DNA of 64,000 nt. It comes from Paenibacillus sp. FSL R5-0912 (GTDB lineage: Bacteria; Bacillota; Bacilli; Paenibacillales; Paenibacillaceae). Below the pieces are notes generated by a model. The model saw nothing but the letters and a program-made list of their open reading frames with translations. It was not told the origin of the DNA and did not search any database. The stretch spans positions 1 to 64,000 of the forward strand of contig NZ_CP009282.1 in assembly GCF_000758605.1 (NCBI RefSeq), written 5' to 3'. Shown here piece after piece: positions 11,747 to 25,343 of this stretch. Each line of letters starts with the position of its first letter. Position 1 is the first letter of the stretch. A program made the position numbers and the translations under genes.

Positions 11747-11907
11747 ATAAGAGTTGCTGGTGACGCGGTAGTCGTCGCTGACAACGAGCTTGATCTTTGA
11801 AAACTGAACAACGAGTGAGTGGGAGATCGCTTCGGCGAGATCCAAAAAAGAGAATGAAAATTCTCGTCAGATGTTTCAAAATGAGCAATCGCTCTTTCTA
11901 AAACCAA

Positions 11908-16724
<4,817 letters not shown>

Positions 16725-16853
16725 AAATTTCTTAGAGCGCAGATTCGTTTCGGATTCAGTTTTCAGGCGATCAAGCCTGTACGCCATGAAATTCATTCAC
16801 ACATCCGTGATGAACCGAATTTCAAGCGGCAGCGTCTGTTTCACAGACGCATG

Positions 16854-16970
16854 TTTGGTGGCGATAGCGGAGGGGTTCCACGCGTACCCATCCCGAACAC
16901 GACCGTTAAGCCCTCCAGCGCCGATGGTACTTGGACCGAAGGGTCCTGGGAGAGTAGGACGCCGCCAAGC
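16854..16970 (+). rRNA. rrf: 5S ribosomal RNA
   Basis: 117 nt. It starts TTTGGTGGCGATAGCGG and ends GACGCCGCCAAGC, so the two ends pair. The internal CCCATCCCGAACACG is the universal 5S loop. It lies 129 bp after the 23S gene and is followed by a terminator. Confidence 0.96.
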
Positions 16971-16976
16971 ACATGA

Positions 16977-17008
16977 GCCATTGTTGAGCAATCGACAATG
17001 GCTTTTTT
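16977..17008 (+). terminator. Terminator of the rRNA operon
   Basis: GCCATTGT pairs with ACAATGGC and is followed by TTTTTT. It is immediately 3' of the 5S gene. Confidence 0.9.
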
Positions 17009-17228
17009 GTATATATATTGAGAAAAAGAGGGCAAATAAGCAGAAACCATATATAAAACGCTTACAAACGAGTGACATTTTTGTTACCGACGTGTCGATA
17101 GTTCCAAGTATAATAGAAAAGTGCAAATATTAAGCAGAGGCCTTAATACGAATGAACTACAGATAAATTCTAACTTTGAATTTTCTTGCGTCTTTAGATG
17201 CATGGTAGAGGTAAGGAGGATTTAAGGT

Positions 17229-17642
17229 ATGAAGCGAACCCAACCTTTATGGATATTAGTTATTCTTTGTATAGTTGGAGTTATGCTGGCCGGCTGCGGA
17301 GCGAAGGAGCCGGCCTGGGAGACTTTTGACGGTGCGCTCAATGAGAAAAGCTTTCCCGTTCCTAAAGAAGCCAGTTCCCCCGACAGGACCACTACGAACG
17401 TGGCCATGGATTATGTAAGATACTCTTTGCCCGGGCTGAAAGAGAAGAAGGGTGTACCTGAGCCTTATCTGGAGGAGATCAAGGCATGGGGATGGGAAGA
17501 GCAGAGTAATGAGGATTCAGGAAGCTCGCGCGTTTTTCAGAAGGAAGGACTTATTGTACACTTAACCGTGCATGATGGCTACTTCATTGTAATGATCCCG
17601 AAGGAAAAGAAAGTCACCACCAAAGGATTAAAGAGCAAATAA
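17229..17642 (+). CDS. Orphan lipoprotein
   Basis: I do not recognise this family. The 137 residues begin with a lipoprotein signal: MKRT, a hydrophobic stretch, then lipobox LAGC with Cys at about 22. It should therefore be anchored outside the membrane. The mature part is hydrophilic and mixed-charge, with a C-terminal KEKKVTTKGLKSK tail and no known motif. ATG 17229 has a strong AAGGAGG site at about 17215. Upstream, TATAAT at 17109-17114 has a weak TTGTTA 22 bp before it and a Spo0A-like TGTCGAT (17093-17099) between them. A bidirectional terminator ends it. Confidence 0.8.
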   Translation: MKRTQPLWILVILCIVGVMLAGCGAKEPAWETFDGALNEKSFPVPKEASSPDRTTTNVAMDYVRYSLPGLKEKKGVPEPYLEEIKAWGWEEQSNEDSGSSRVFQKEGLIVHLTVHDGYFIVMIPKEKKVTTKGLKSK

Positions 17643-17678
17643 AAAAATCGCCGTCCGTATAGGGATGGCGATTTTTTT
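17641..17678. terminator. Bidirectional terminator
   Basis: AAAAAAATCGCC and GGCGATTTTTTT form a stem flanked by A and T runs. It can end both the lipoprotein gene and the convergent membrane protein gene. Confidence 0.88.
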
Positions 17679-17726
17679 GTGTGGGATGCAAGTTGAATAT
17701 GCGCCCGTATGTATGATTGCATAAGA

Positions 17727-18251
17727 TTATTGGGCGTAATAGGAGGCATCAGACGGATTAAATTTCAGCATGCCGTCTTTCGCTTCGCTGCGCAGCCGCA
17801 GAAGGGTATACAGGCGGGGCAGCAGCAGCCATAGATGGCATATTACTAAAGATGCGGTAAATGCAGGCGGTGCCCAGACGATAAAGAGCGCTGTGATGCA
17901 GAGACCGATCCACAGGTTATGCATTTGTACTTTGCTGAAGATGCCATAGTTGATATATTGATCAGGCATATAACCGGGCCAGGGCAGGTGCAGGGACATT
18001 TTCCACCGTTTTACGATAGGGTGTCCGGAGATCAGCAGAACTGAACGCGAAATGACATATTGAATCCACAGCATTACGGGTCCGGCAATAATCATGAACA
18101 GAATGCTTAGCCAGGATAGGAAAACTGTTTCCAGTACAAGGAACACAAAAGGAAGCGCAATATAGACCCGCAGCAGGGATGCGGAAATATTAATTTTTTT
18201 GATAAGCTTGTATTGATAGAATGTAGCAGCGCCTTTAGTGTTTGGTTCCAT
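17727..18251 (-). CDS. Membrane protein of unknown function
   Basis: I do not recognise the family. The 174 residues contain about four hydrophobic segments: two adjacent ones at roughly 30-65 (FVFLVLETVFLSWLSILFMI) and two at roughly 110-145 (LWIGLCITALFIVW). A polar loop between them carries HLPWPGYMPDQ, and the C-terminus is charged. ATG is at 18251. The ribosome binding site GAGGAGG is 14 bp upstream, which is long, but an in-frame stop rules out a nearer upstream start. It is antisense between the rRNA operon and csfB, with no partner gene. Confidence 0.7.
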   Translation of the reverse strand: MEPNTKGAATFYQYKLIKKINISASLLRVYIALPFVFLVLETVFLSWLSILFMIIAGPVMLWIQYVISRSVLLISGHPIVKRWKMSLHLPWPGYMPDQYINYGIFSKVQMHNLWIGLCITALFIVWAPPAFTASLVICHLWLLLPRLYTLLRLRSEAKDGMLKFNPSDASYYAQ

Positions 18252-18401
18252 AAAGAAATTTCAGACCTCCTCACAAGTTCTCATGTTATTAATATCGGCC
18301 TAACCGTGCGATTTATTAAACCCGGGATCAGATACACCGATTGGGCATTAGGCGAATATATATATTTCAGGCTATGAAGGATTAGGAAAAAACTATGAAA
18401 A

Positions 18402-18432
18402 GGTTTAAAATGATAGAAGGTGTACCATACTG
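18402..18432 (+). promoter_or_regulatory. Forespore-type promoter of csfB
   Basis: GGTTTA (18402-18407), 18 bp, CATACTG (18426-18432), 28 bp before the start. It resembles sigma-F/sigma-G promoters and has the same -10 and spacing as the site before fin (41294-41324). Confidence 0.5.
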
Positions 18433-18460
18433 ATCTTAAAAGAGTCAAGGTGGGATGATT

Positions 18461-18646
18461 ATGGAACAGCAAACCGGGCAGGCCTGCATCATCTGCGGGC
18501 AAGTAAAGGAAGAAGGCATTGTGATTGTCTCGCATTTCATCTGTGAGGATTGTGAGAGTGAGATGGTGCGTACAGAGGCGGAAGATGCCAAGTACCGTTT
18601 TTTCATCGGCCGGATGAAGAAGATCAATCTGCAGAAGAATGCTTAA
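18461..18646 (+). CDS. csfB: Anti-sigma-G factor Gin
   Basis: Gin (CsfB) is a small zinc protein that inhibits sigma-G and sigma-E at the wrong time or in the wrong cell during sporulation. The 61 residues carry the paired zinc motifs CIICG and CEDCE about 20 residues apart, and match the 64-residue B. subtilis protein. An in-frame ATG at 18455 directly abuts AAGGTGGG, so ATG 18461 with 7 bp spacing is preferred. A CATACTG-type promoter lies upstream. In B. subtilis csfB follows the rRNA operon after bofA. Confidence 0.9.
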   Translation: MEQQTGQACIICGQVKEEGIVIVSHFICEDCESEMVRTEAEDAKYRFFIGRMKKINLQKNA

Positions 18647-18865
18647 CCCGAGAGCAGCAGCAACAATTTACAAGTAAGTATATAAAGAGCGGGCGGTGGA
18701 TGTGTGTCGCGTTGGCTGCAAATAAAAGGGTTTCTCTAACGGTTTCTCCGCCAGGGTCTGGTGTGGGAGCCGTTTTGTTGTTTCAGGAAGACTTTGTGCA
18801 TAATAATAGGCGTTTGGGTATATTTGCGTTAAAATAGAAGGTAACCCCCAGGGAAGGAAGAACAA

Positions 18866-20602
18866 ATGAACAATTTACAGCCTGGCAGGGCACCTGTATA
18901 CGAAATGCTGGAACAATATAAACTTAAGGGTAATATATCTTATCATGTGCCGGGGCACAAGAATGGCGAAGCTTACCGGAATACCGGCGGTGCAGGGTAT
19001 CTGGCTGACGTGATGCGCTATGATGCGACAGAGATTACCGGAACGGATGATCTTCATCATCCTGAAGGGGTAATTCAGGAGGCTCAGGAGCTGGCGGCGG
19101 ATTGTTTCGGCGCAGAGGAGAGCTTCTTTCTGGTAGGCGGCAGCACATCAGGCAATCTGGCACTTATTCTGACCGTTTGCTACGAGCCGGGGATGCTGCT
19201 TATCCTGCAGCGCAATGTCCACAAATCTGTAATCCACGGACTGATGCTGGCCGGGGCACAGGCCGTTTTCTTGGAGCCGCAGATTGATCCAGGCAGCGGG
19301 CTTGCGGTTGCACCGGCGGTAGAAACGGTCCAGGCTGCACTGGCGGCTTATCCGGAGGCTGCCGCGGTACTGGTTACTATGCCGAATTACTACGGCATGG
19401 GCAGCGATCTTGCGCCCCTCGCGCAGGCCTGTCACGACAGCGGGATTCCGCTACTGGTGGATGAGGCGCACGGGGCGCATTACGGGCAGCACCCGGCGCT
19501 GCCAGCCGGGGCGCTTGCCAGAGGCGCGGACGGCGTGGTGCAGTCCACGCACAAGATGCTGACGGCGCTGACGATGGGCGCCATGCTGCATGTGCAAGGG
19601 CCATGGCTCGACCGTGCGCTGCTTCGCCAGCGCCTCGCCATGGTGCAGAGCTCCAGCCCATCATACCCCGTGATGGCTTCGCTCGATCTGGCCCGGCGGC
19701 TGCTGCACAGCCAGCGCGCCGGTGCCTTCACGGCGGGGCTTGCCGCCGTGGACGTCCTGCGGCGCGGCCTGGCTGTGCTGCCGCGCTTTGGTCTGCTGCA
19801 GCCGGCCGTGCCGCTGCAGCGCACCTGCGGCGGTGCTGACGCCGCAGAGACAGATACGCCGCCGCAGCACGGGGCGGCGTACGGGACACAGGACCCCTTT
19901 AAGGCCGTCATTTATGACGCCGCCGGGGTCCTGGGGGGCTTCGAGCTGCAGCGCAGGCTCGAAGAAAGAGGAATCGTGCCGGAGATGAGCGACGACCGGC
20001 ACGTGGTACTGGCTTTCAGCCTCGGCTCGAAGGCAGAGGATGCAGCGGTGCTGCTGGAGGCGCTGCGGGATATCGCGGCGCAGACAGCCTGCGGGGTGCC
20101 GCAGAGGAGCGGCACGGGGTCAGCTTTTGATTCTGGATGCGGCCTTGCTTCTATTTCCGATGCTACAGCAGGCTCTGGCTTTGTCCTTAATTCTGCCCCT
20201 ATCGTAGAGTCTCAATCGGATTCCACCTCCAGGACCATACTGGCGGCTGCATCATACAATAAGGGGGAAGAGGCTATGTCAGCCTTTTCCAGCCTAAATT
20301 CCACGTGGAACAATTTCAGCACATCGCTGATCTCAGCTCCGGTCCGGTTCTCCACGAAGCCGGTTGCTGCTAGGGAGACAGAGAGTATAACGCTTGAAGC
20401 AAGTGCGGGCAGGGTGGCGGCCGAAATGGTTATTCCCTATCCGCCCGGAATACCGCTGCTTTATCCCGGAGAGATCATAACAGAGTCCATATGCGGCAGG
20501 CTGGGCAGCCTCCGCGCTGGCGGGGCTAAATTTCAGGCCTGTGCCGATCCCGCCTTACAGCATATTAAGGTATACAACATTCAGAAGGGCGGAGAAGTAT
20601 AA
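18866..20602 (+). CDS. Orn/Lys/Arg decarboxylase-family PLP enzyme (YaaO-like)
   Basis: Fold type I PLP enzyme related to basic amino-acid decarboxylases. The substrate cannot be read from sequence. The 578 residues start with the family motif ISYHVPGHKNG. The PLP lysine is in QSTHKMLTALTMGA and the PLP aspartate in LLVDEAHGAH. The C-terminal domain ends with MVIPYPPGIPLLYPGE. It is about 100 residues longer than B. subtilis YaaO (480). The excess is a Ser/Thr/Ala-rich low-complexity insert at about 412-500. DNA for residues 180-410 is visibly GC-richer than its flanks. It abuts tmk, as yaaO does in Bacillus. Confidence 0.9.
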   Translation: MNNLQPGRAPVYEMLEQYKLKGNISYHVPGHKNGEAYRNTGGAGYLADVMRYDATEITGTDDLHHPEGVIQEAQELAADCFGAEESFFLVGGSTSGNLALILTVCYEPGMLLILQRNVHKSVIHGLMLAGAQAVFLEPQIDPGSGLAVAPAVETVQAALAAYPEAAAVLVTMPNYYGMGSDLAPLAQACHDSGIPLLVDEAHGAHYGQHPALPAGALARGADGVVQSTHKMLTALTMGAMLHVQGPWLDRALLRQRLAMVQSSSPSYPVMASLDLARRLLHSQRAGAFTAGLAAVDVLRRGLAVLPRFGLLQPAVPLQRTCGGADAAETDTPPQHGAAYGTQDPFKAVIYDAAGVLGGFELQRRLEERGIVPEMSDDRHVVLAFSLGSKAEDAAVLLEALRDIAAQTACGVPQRSGTGSAFDSGCGLASISDATAGSGFVLNSAPIVESQSDSTSRTILAAASYNKGEEAMSAFSSLNSTWNNFSTSLISAPVRFSTKPVAARETESITLEASAGRVAAEMVIPYPPGIPLLYPGEIITESICGRLGSLRAGGAKFQACADPALQHIKVYNIQKGGEV

Positions 20603-21244
20603 GTGAAGCGCGAAGGTTTCTTCATTACTCTGGAGGGAGGCGACGGCTCCGGTAAAACAACCGTACTCGGCAGAGTAGCGGCTTATCTGCAGAATCATTC
20701 CATGCCCTACTTAATCACCCGCGAACCGGGCGGAATTGAAATCGCCGAGAAGATCCGCTCCATTATTCTGGACCCGGCCCATACGGCTATGGATGCCCGG
20801 ACAGAAGCCCTATTATACGCGGCAGCAAGAAGCCAGCATCTGGCGGAAGTAGTCGAGCCTGCACTGCAGGAGGGGATTACTGTGTTATGTGACCGATTTG
20901 TAGACAGCAGCCTGGTCTATCAGGGTTATGCAAGAGGACTCGGCATCGAGGAAGTGTGGGGAATTAACCGGTTCGCGACCGGCGGCAGGATGCCTGACCT
21001 TACCTTCTATCTTGATGTTGATCCTGAGGTGGGGTTGTCTCGGATAGCAGCTAATCAGAACCGGGAAGTCAATCGTCTGGATCTGGAGAGCCTTGAATTT
21101 CACCAGAAGGTTAAGGCGGGTTACCAGCTTGTGGTGGATTCCGATCCGCAGCGGATTGTTGTACTTGATGCCAACCGCCCGATCCATATGGTGGAGCAGG
21201 ACATTGTACAGACACTGAAAGACCGGATATTAAAGGATTTCTAA
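20603..21244 (+). CDS. tmk: Thymidylate kinase
   Basis: Phosphorylates dTMP to dTDP for DNA synthesis. The 213 residues carry the P-loop GGDGSGKTT, the DR motif LCDRFVDSSLVYQG and the LID segment. GTG 20603 directly follows the stop of the decarboxylase gene, and GGCGGAG in its tail serves as ribosome binding site, so the two are translationally coupled. It heads the tmk-darA-yaaR-holB run conserved in Firmicutes. Confidence 0.97.
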   Translation: MKREGFFITLEGGDGSGKTTVLGRVAAYLQNHSMPYLITREPGGIEIAEKIRSIILDPAHTAMDARTEALLYAAARSQHLAEVVEPALQEGITVLCDRFVDSSLVYQGYARGLGIEEVWGINRFATGGRMPDLTFYLDVDPEVGLSRIAANQNREVNRLDLESLEFHQKVKAGYQLVVDSDPQRIVVLDANRPIHMVEQDIVQTLKDRILKDF

Positions 21245-21279
21245 GAGGTTTTGTCAAATAAACAATAGAGGTATAATGA

Positions 21280-21687
<408 letters not shown>

Positions 21688-21727
21688 CGCATAATATAGC
21701 AATAAACCATAGGGGCGGTAGATACCT

Positions 21728-22171
21728 TTGAAGATCAACCCGGGCTACAGGCCCTTAAAAAGTGAATTGTCGACCACGGAAGCTGACCGGCGGCCTGTTC
21801 AGCAAAAGAACTTCACCGATGTATTTCAACAGCAAAGTGAGCAAAAAACAATAGATGAACTAAACCGCCAGATTAAAGATATCCAGCAGCAAGGCGACCG
21901 GCTCTCTAAATCCATGACCGTCCGTGAACTGGCGATCTACCGGAACATGATCAAACGGTTCCTGGAGGAGACCGCCCGCCGCGGAGTGATCCTGAAGGAG
22001 ACCAAGGGCTGGGACCGACGCGGCCGGGGCAAACGCTACAAGCTGCTGGATGAAATTGATGCCGCTCTGCTGAATATGGCAGATGATCTGCTGGACAGTG
22101 AGCAGGGCAGGATTGATCTGCTCGGACGGGTCGGAGAGATCCGAGGACTGCTGATTAATCTTTCGTTCTGA
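21728..22171 (+). CDS. yaaR: YaaR family protein (DUF327)
   Basis: Conserved Firmicute protein of unknown function. The 147 residues are mostly charged and helical. The core EETARRGVILKETKGWDRRGRGKRYKLLDEID is diagnostic of the family by pattern. TTG 21728 follows GGGGCGG at 21712-21718. It sits in the usual place between darA and holB, 17 bp before holB. Confidence 0.9.
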   Translation: MKINPGYRPLKSELSTTEADRRPVQQKNFTDVFQQQSEQKTIDELNRQIKDIQQQGDRLSKSMTVRELAIYRNMIKRFLEETARRGVILKETKGWDRRGRGKRYKLLDEIDAALLNMADDLLDSEQGRIDLLGRVGEIRGLLINLSF

Positions 22172-22188
22172 CAAACTTGGAGGAATAT

Positions 22189-23163
22189 ATGTCTTTTCAT
22201 GAACTATTAGGCCAGGAGGATGCCAAGCGGCTGCTTCAAAATGCCTTGCGTAAGGACGCTGTAAGTCATGCCTATCTGTTCACTGGTCCGCCAGGGAGCG
22301 GCCAGGTCAGAATGGCTATGACGTTCGCCCAAGCGATATTCTGCACGAAGTGCAAGGATGATGCCTGCGGGGAATGTCTGGAGTGCCGTAAGGTGGAGCA
22401 TGGCAACCATCCCGATTTATCGTTGCTGCGGCCCGATGGGGCGAGTATCAAGATTGACCAGATCCGCGAACTTCAGCGTGTTTTTTCCTACCGCTCGGAA
22501 GGAATTAACCCGAAGGTTTATATTATAGAAGGAGCGGACAAAATGACGGTGCAAGCCGCCAACAGTCTGCTGAAATTTCTGGAGGAGCCTCCTGCTCCTG
22601 CGGTAGGAATTCTGATCTCTGATAACAGCAGTTCCCTGCTGCCGACGATCCAGTCCAGAACCCAGCGCATTCCGTTTAGTCCGCTTCATCCGGATATTAT
22701 GCTTCAGGCGCTGTCCAGTGAAGGGGTTCCGGTGCCGCTGGCACGGTGCGCGGTATCACTGACTGCAGGTCTTGACGGCTGCAGGGAACTTTTGGCACAG
22801 AATTGGTTTGCAGAAATGAGAAATCTAGTGTTACAATTAGCAAAGGAGTCTTTGGGCAAAGGCAGCTCCGCAGTAGCAACTGCAGGGCAGAAGGTGTTCA
22901 AGACCGGGCTAGGTGAACATTTGGATATTCTATTCAGCATGTTTCACTTATGGTTCAAAGATATGCTCTACTTCCTGTACCGAAAGCACGAAAGTATCGT
23001 TTTCATAGATCAGTTAGACTTCATTTCCAGGGCTGCCCGTCAGCGGAGTACGGAACAATGGGTAGCTTACATGGAATTTGCGGTGGAGAGCAAGCGCAGG
23101 CTCCGCTCCAATACCAATACCCAGTTGTGTTTGGAGCAGTTCTTAATCCGGTTGGAAAGTTAA
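22189..23163 (+). CDS. holB: DNA polymerase III delta-prime subunit
   Basis: Clamp-loader subunit that helps open and load DnaN. The 324 residues carry the AAA+ N-terminus with a degenerate P-loop GPPGSGQVRMA, where the usual Lys is Gln, as expected for the non-hydrolysing delta-prime. A four-cysteine zinc cluster lies in CTKCKDDACGECLEC, and SRT replaces the SRC arginine-finger motif. ATG 22189 is 5 bp after GGAGG. An in-frame TTG at 22177 would overlap that site. Confidence 0.95.
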   Translation: MSFHELLGQEDAKRLLQNALRKDAVSHAYLFTGPPGSGQVRMAMTFAQAIFCTKCKDDACGECLECRKVEHGNHPDLSLLRPDGASIKIDQIRELQRVFSYRSEGINPKVYIIEGADKMTVQAANSLLKFLEEPPAPAVGILISDNSSSLLPTIQSRTQRIPFSPLHPDIMLQALSSEGVPVPLARCAVSLTAGLDGCRELLAQNWFAEMRNLVLQLAKESLGKGSSAVATAGQKVFKTGLGEHLDILFSMFHLWFKDMLYFLYRKHESIVFIDQLDFISRAARQRSTEQWVAYMEFAVESKRRLRSNTNTQLCLEQFLIRLES

Positions 23164-23312
23164 CAGGCCGGGTTATTTATGATAAATCCTCCGGATAAAC
23201 GCTTCAGCACCTGGAAGTACGGGTTTAACGGATGAGGAAGGACAAGCATGAATCATCTGGGAAGCAGGCTTGCTTAAGGATTCCTTTTACCGGCAAACAA
23301 GGGGGTTAATTT

Positions 23313-24113
23313 TTGTACAGCGTAGTAGGTGTCCGCTTCAAAAAAGCGGGTAAAATATATTATTTTGATCCACTTGATTTCCCGATTGAGCGCGATCAAT
23401 GCGTTATTGTTGAGACAGCAAGAGGGGTCGAATACGGTAAGGTTGTCGTTGGCAAAAAAGAGGTGCAGGAAGCAGACGTTGTACTGCCGCTCAAGAAGGT
23501 CATGCGTATTGCCGGTGAAACCGACGCACGTGTGGTCGAAGAGAACAAAGGTGCTGCAAAGGACGCTTTTACCACCTGTTTAAATAAAATCCGCGATCAT
23601 GGCCTCAAAATGAAGCTCGTGGATGTGGAATTTACGTTTGACCGTAATAAGATCATTTTTTATTTCACTGCCGAGGGCCGCGTGGATTTCCGCGAACTGG
23701 TTAAGGACCTGGCAAGTATTTTCCGAACCCGCATCGAGCTCCGGCAAATTGGTGTGCGTGATGAAGCCAAGATGCTTGGCGGACTTGGACCTTGCGGACG
23801 GGTGCTCTGCTGCTCCTCCTGGCTGGGTGATTTCGAGCCGGTGTCCATCAAGATGGCCAAGGACCAGAATCTCTCGCTGAACCCGACCAAGATCTCGGGA
23901 CTATGCGGACGGCTGATGTGTTGTCTGAAGTTTGAGCATGATAATTATGAGAGCACGAAGGAAGAAATGCCGGCGGTAGGCAAAATCGTCGTAACCTCAC
24001 TGGGTGATGGCAAAGTAGTAGGTATTAATGCCGGAAGCCGCACAGTTCATGTGCAGTTGTTTGAAGTGGGCAAAGTTAAAGAACTTCCAATGGATGATGT
24101 TGTCGTCAAGTAA
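23313..24113 (+). CDS. ricT: RicT (YaaT), Y-complex subunit
   Basis: PSP1-domain protein. In B. subtilis it forms the RicAFT complex, which directs RNase Y maturation of operon mRNAs and stimulates the Spo0A phosphorelay. The 266 residues compare with about 275 there. Conserved cysteine clusters VLCCSSWLG and LCGRLMCCLKFEH match the iron-sulfur ligands described for the complex. TTG 23313 follows GGGGG at about 23301-23305. The 149 bp before it hold no gene. Confidence 0.95.
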   Translation: MYSVVGVRFKKAGKIYYFDPLDFPIERDQCVIVETARGVEYGKVVVGKKEVQEADVVLPLKKVMRIAGETDARVVEENKGAAKDAFTTCLNKIRDHGLKMKLVDVEFTFDRNKIIFYFTAEGRVDFRELVKDLASIFRTRIELRQIGVRDEAKMLGGLGPCGRVLCCSSWLGDFEPVSIKMAKDQNLSLNPTKISGLCGRLMCCLKFEHDNYESTKEEMPAVGKIVVTSLGDGKVVGINAGSRTVHVQLFEVGKVKELPMDDVVVK

Positions 24114-24144
24114 ACCATTATAAGGTTACTTTCGGGGTGGAAAC

Positions 24145-24507
24145 TTGGAGAAGAAAAATATATTTGCACACATGCAGGAGATGGAAGCGCAGATGGATGA
24201 AATGCGCGCCACTCTAGGAGATTGGAAACAGACGGTTAAAGAGCTGATGGAAGCAAACCAGAAGCTTAGTCTGGAGAATGAGCAGCTACGTATCATATTG
24301 AAAAGGGAAGCCCCTCTGGATAAGGCCGCGCTTTCTGCTGAGGCGGAGGCTATACTGGCTGCCGAAGGCAAAGAAGAGGTTGTCGGAGAAGGTTACGATA
24401 ATCTGGCCAGACTGTACCATGAAGGTTTCCACATCTGCAATGTCTATTTCGGGCATTTGCGGACGGAAGGCGATTGTCTGTTCTGCCTTTCTTTTCTGAA
24501 TAAATGA
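24145..24507 (+). CDS. yabA: Initiation control protein YabA
   Basis: Negative regulator of replication initiation that bridges DnaA and DnaN, both encoded in this window. The 120 residues form an N-terminal coiled coil (about 1-55) and a C-terminal zinc domain, [12 protein letters not shown] then [12 protein letters not shown] 24145 follows GGGGTGG. A terminator-like hairpin lies right after the stop. Confidence 0.95.
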   Translation: MEKKNIFAHMQEMEAQMDEMRATLGDWKQTVKELMEANQKLSLENEQLRIILKREAPLDKAALSAEAEAILAAEGKEEVVGEGYDNLARLYHEGFHICNVYFGHLRTEGDCLFCLSFLNK

Positions 24508-24517
24508 GGATATCCAG

Positions 24518-24547
24518 CCGTAGGAGATTTTCGCCTACGGTTTTTTT
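24518..24547 (+). terminator. Internal terminator between yabA and trmN6
   Basis: CCGTAGG (24518-24524) pairs with CCTACGG (24534-24540), followed by seven T. It sits inside an otherwise co-directional gene run, so it probably reduces readthrough into trmN6-rsmI. Confidence 0.82.
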
Positions 24548-24566
24548 GAATTTGGAGGAATGTACA

Positions 24567-25343
24567 ATGACCAATTCGTTTAACGATACCCCGGTGTCCT
24601 TGCATAGTGCGGAGCGGATCGATGACTTGCTAACCCATGATCTGCGGATTATCCAGAGTGACGAAGTATTCAGCTTCTCTATGGATGCTGTACTGCTGGC
24701 CCGGTTCGCCAGTATACCGCCGCGCGGAAGAGTACTTGATCTATGCACCGGTAACGGAGTTATCCCTATGCTGCTGACCACGCGCACCAAAGCTTCTATT
24801 GAAGGGATAGAAATTCAGCCCCGTCTTGCCGACATGGCCCGGCGCAGTGTAGCTTTGAACAGGCTGGAGGAGCGGGTGCTGATCCATGAAGGTGATTTGC
24901 GGGAGCTGCATAATACCGCAGGGTATGGTGTATATGATGCAATAACGGTTAATCCTCCCTATATGCCGCTTAACGGGAGCGACCTGAAGCTGAATTCACA
25001 TCAGGCCATGGCCCGTCATGAAATTGGCTGTACGCTGGAGGAGGTCATTCAGGCCTGTGTCCGGCTGGTCCGCACTGGAGGCAAAGTCAGTATGGTACAT
25101 AAGCCGCAGCGTCTGGTGGATATCATCAGTCTAATGCGTAAGCACCGGCTGGAACCGAAGCTGATCCGCTTTGTACATCCCCGTGCCCATCTGGAGGCGA
25201 ATATGGTACTGATTGAAGCGGCGCGCGACGGGAAGCCGGAGGTGCGTTTACAACCACCTTTAATCGTATATAATGAGGACAATCAATACTGCCCGGAGAT
25301 TATGGATATTTATTATGGGAACAAAGAGGATAACAGCCAATGA
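24567..25343 (+). CDS. trmN6: tRNA(Val) adenine-37 N6-methyltransferase family (YabB)
   Basis: SAM-dependent methyltransferase that methylates A37 of tRNA1(Val) in its best-studied relatives. The 258 residues carry SAM motif I LDLCTGNGVIPML and the catalytic NPPY in TVNPPYMP. ATG 24567 lies 9 bp after TTGGAGG. An in-frame ATG at 24504 would start before the terminator hairpin and lacks a site. The final four bases overlap rsmI as ATGA. The GIY-YIG gene yazA, found here in B. subtilis, is absent. Confidence 0.93.
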   Translation: MTNSFNDTPVSLHSAERIDDLLTHDLRIIQSDEVFSFSMDAVLLARFASIPPRGRVLDLCTGNGVIPMLLTTRTKASIEGIEIQPRLADMARRSVALNRLEERVLIHEGDLRELHNTAGYGVYDAITVNPPYMPLNGSDLKLNSHQAMARHEIGCTLEEVIQACVRLVRTGGKVSMVHKPQRLVDIISLMRKHRLEPKLIRFVHPRAHLEANMVLIEAARDGKPEVRLQPPLIVYNEDNQYCPEIMDIYYGNKEDNSQ

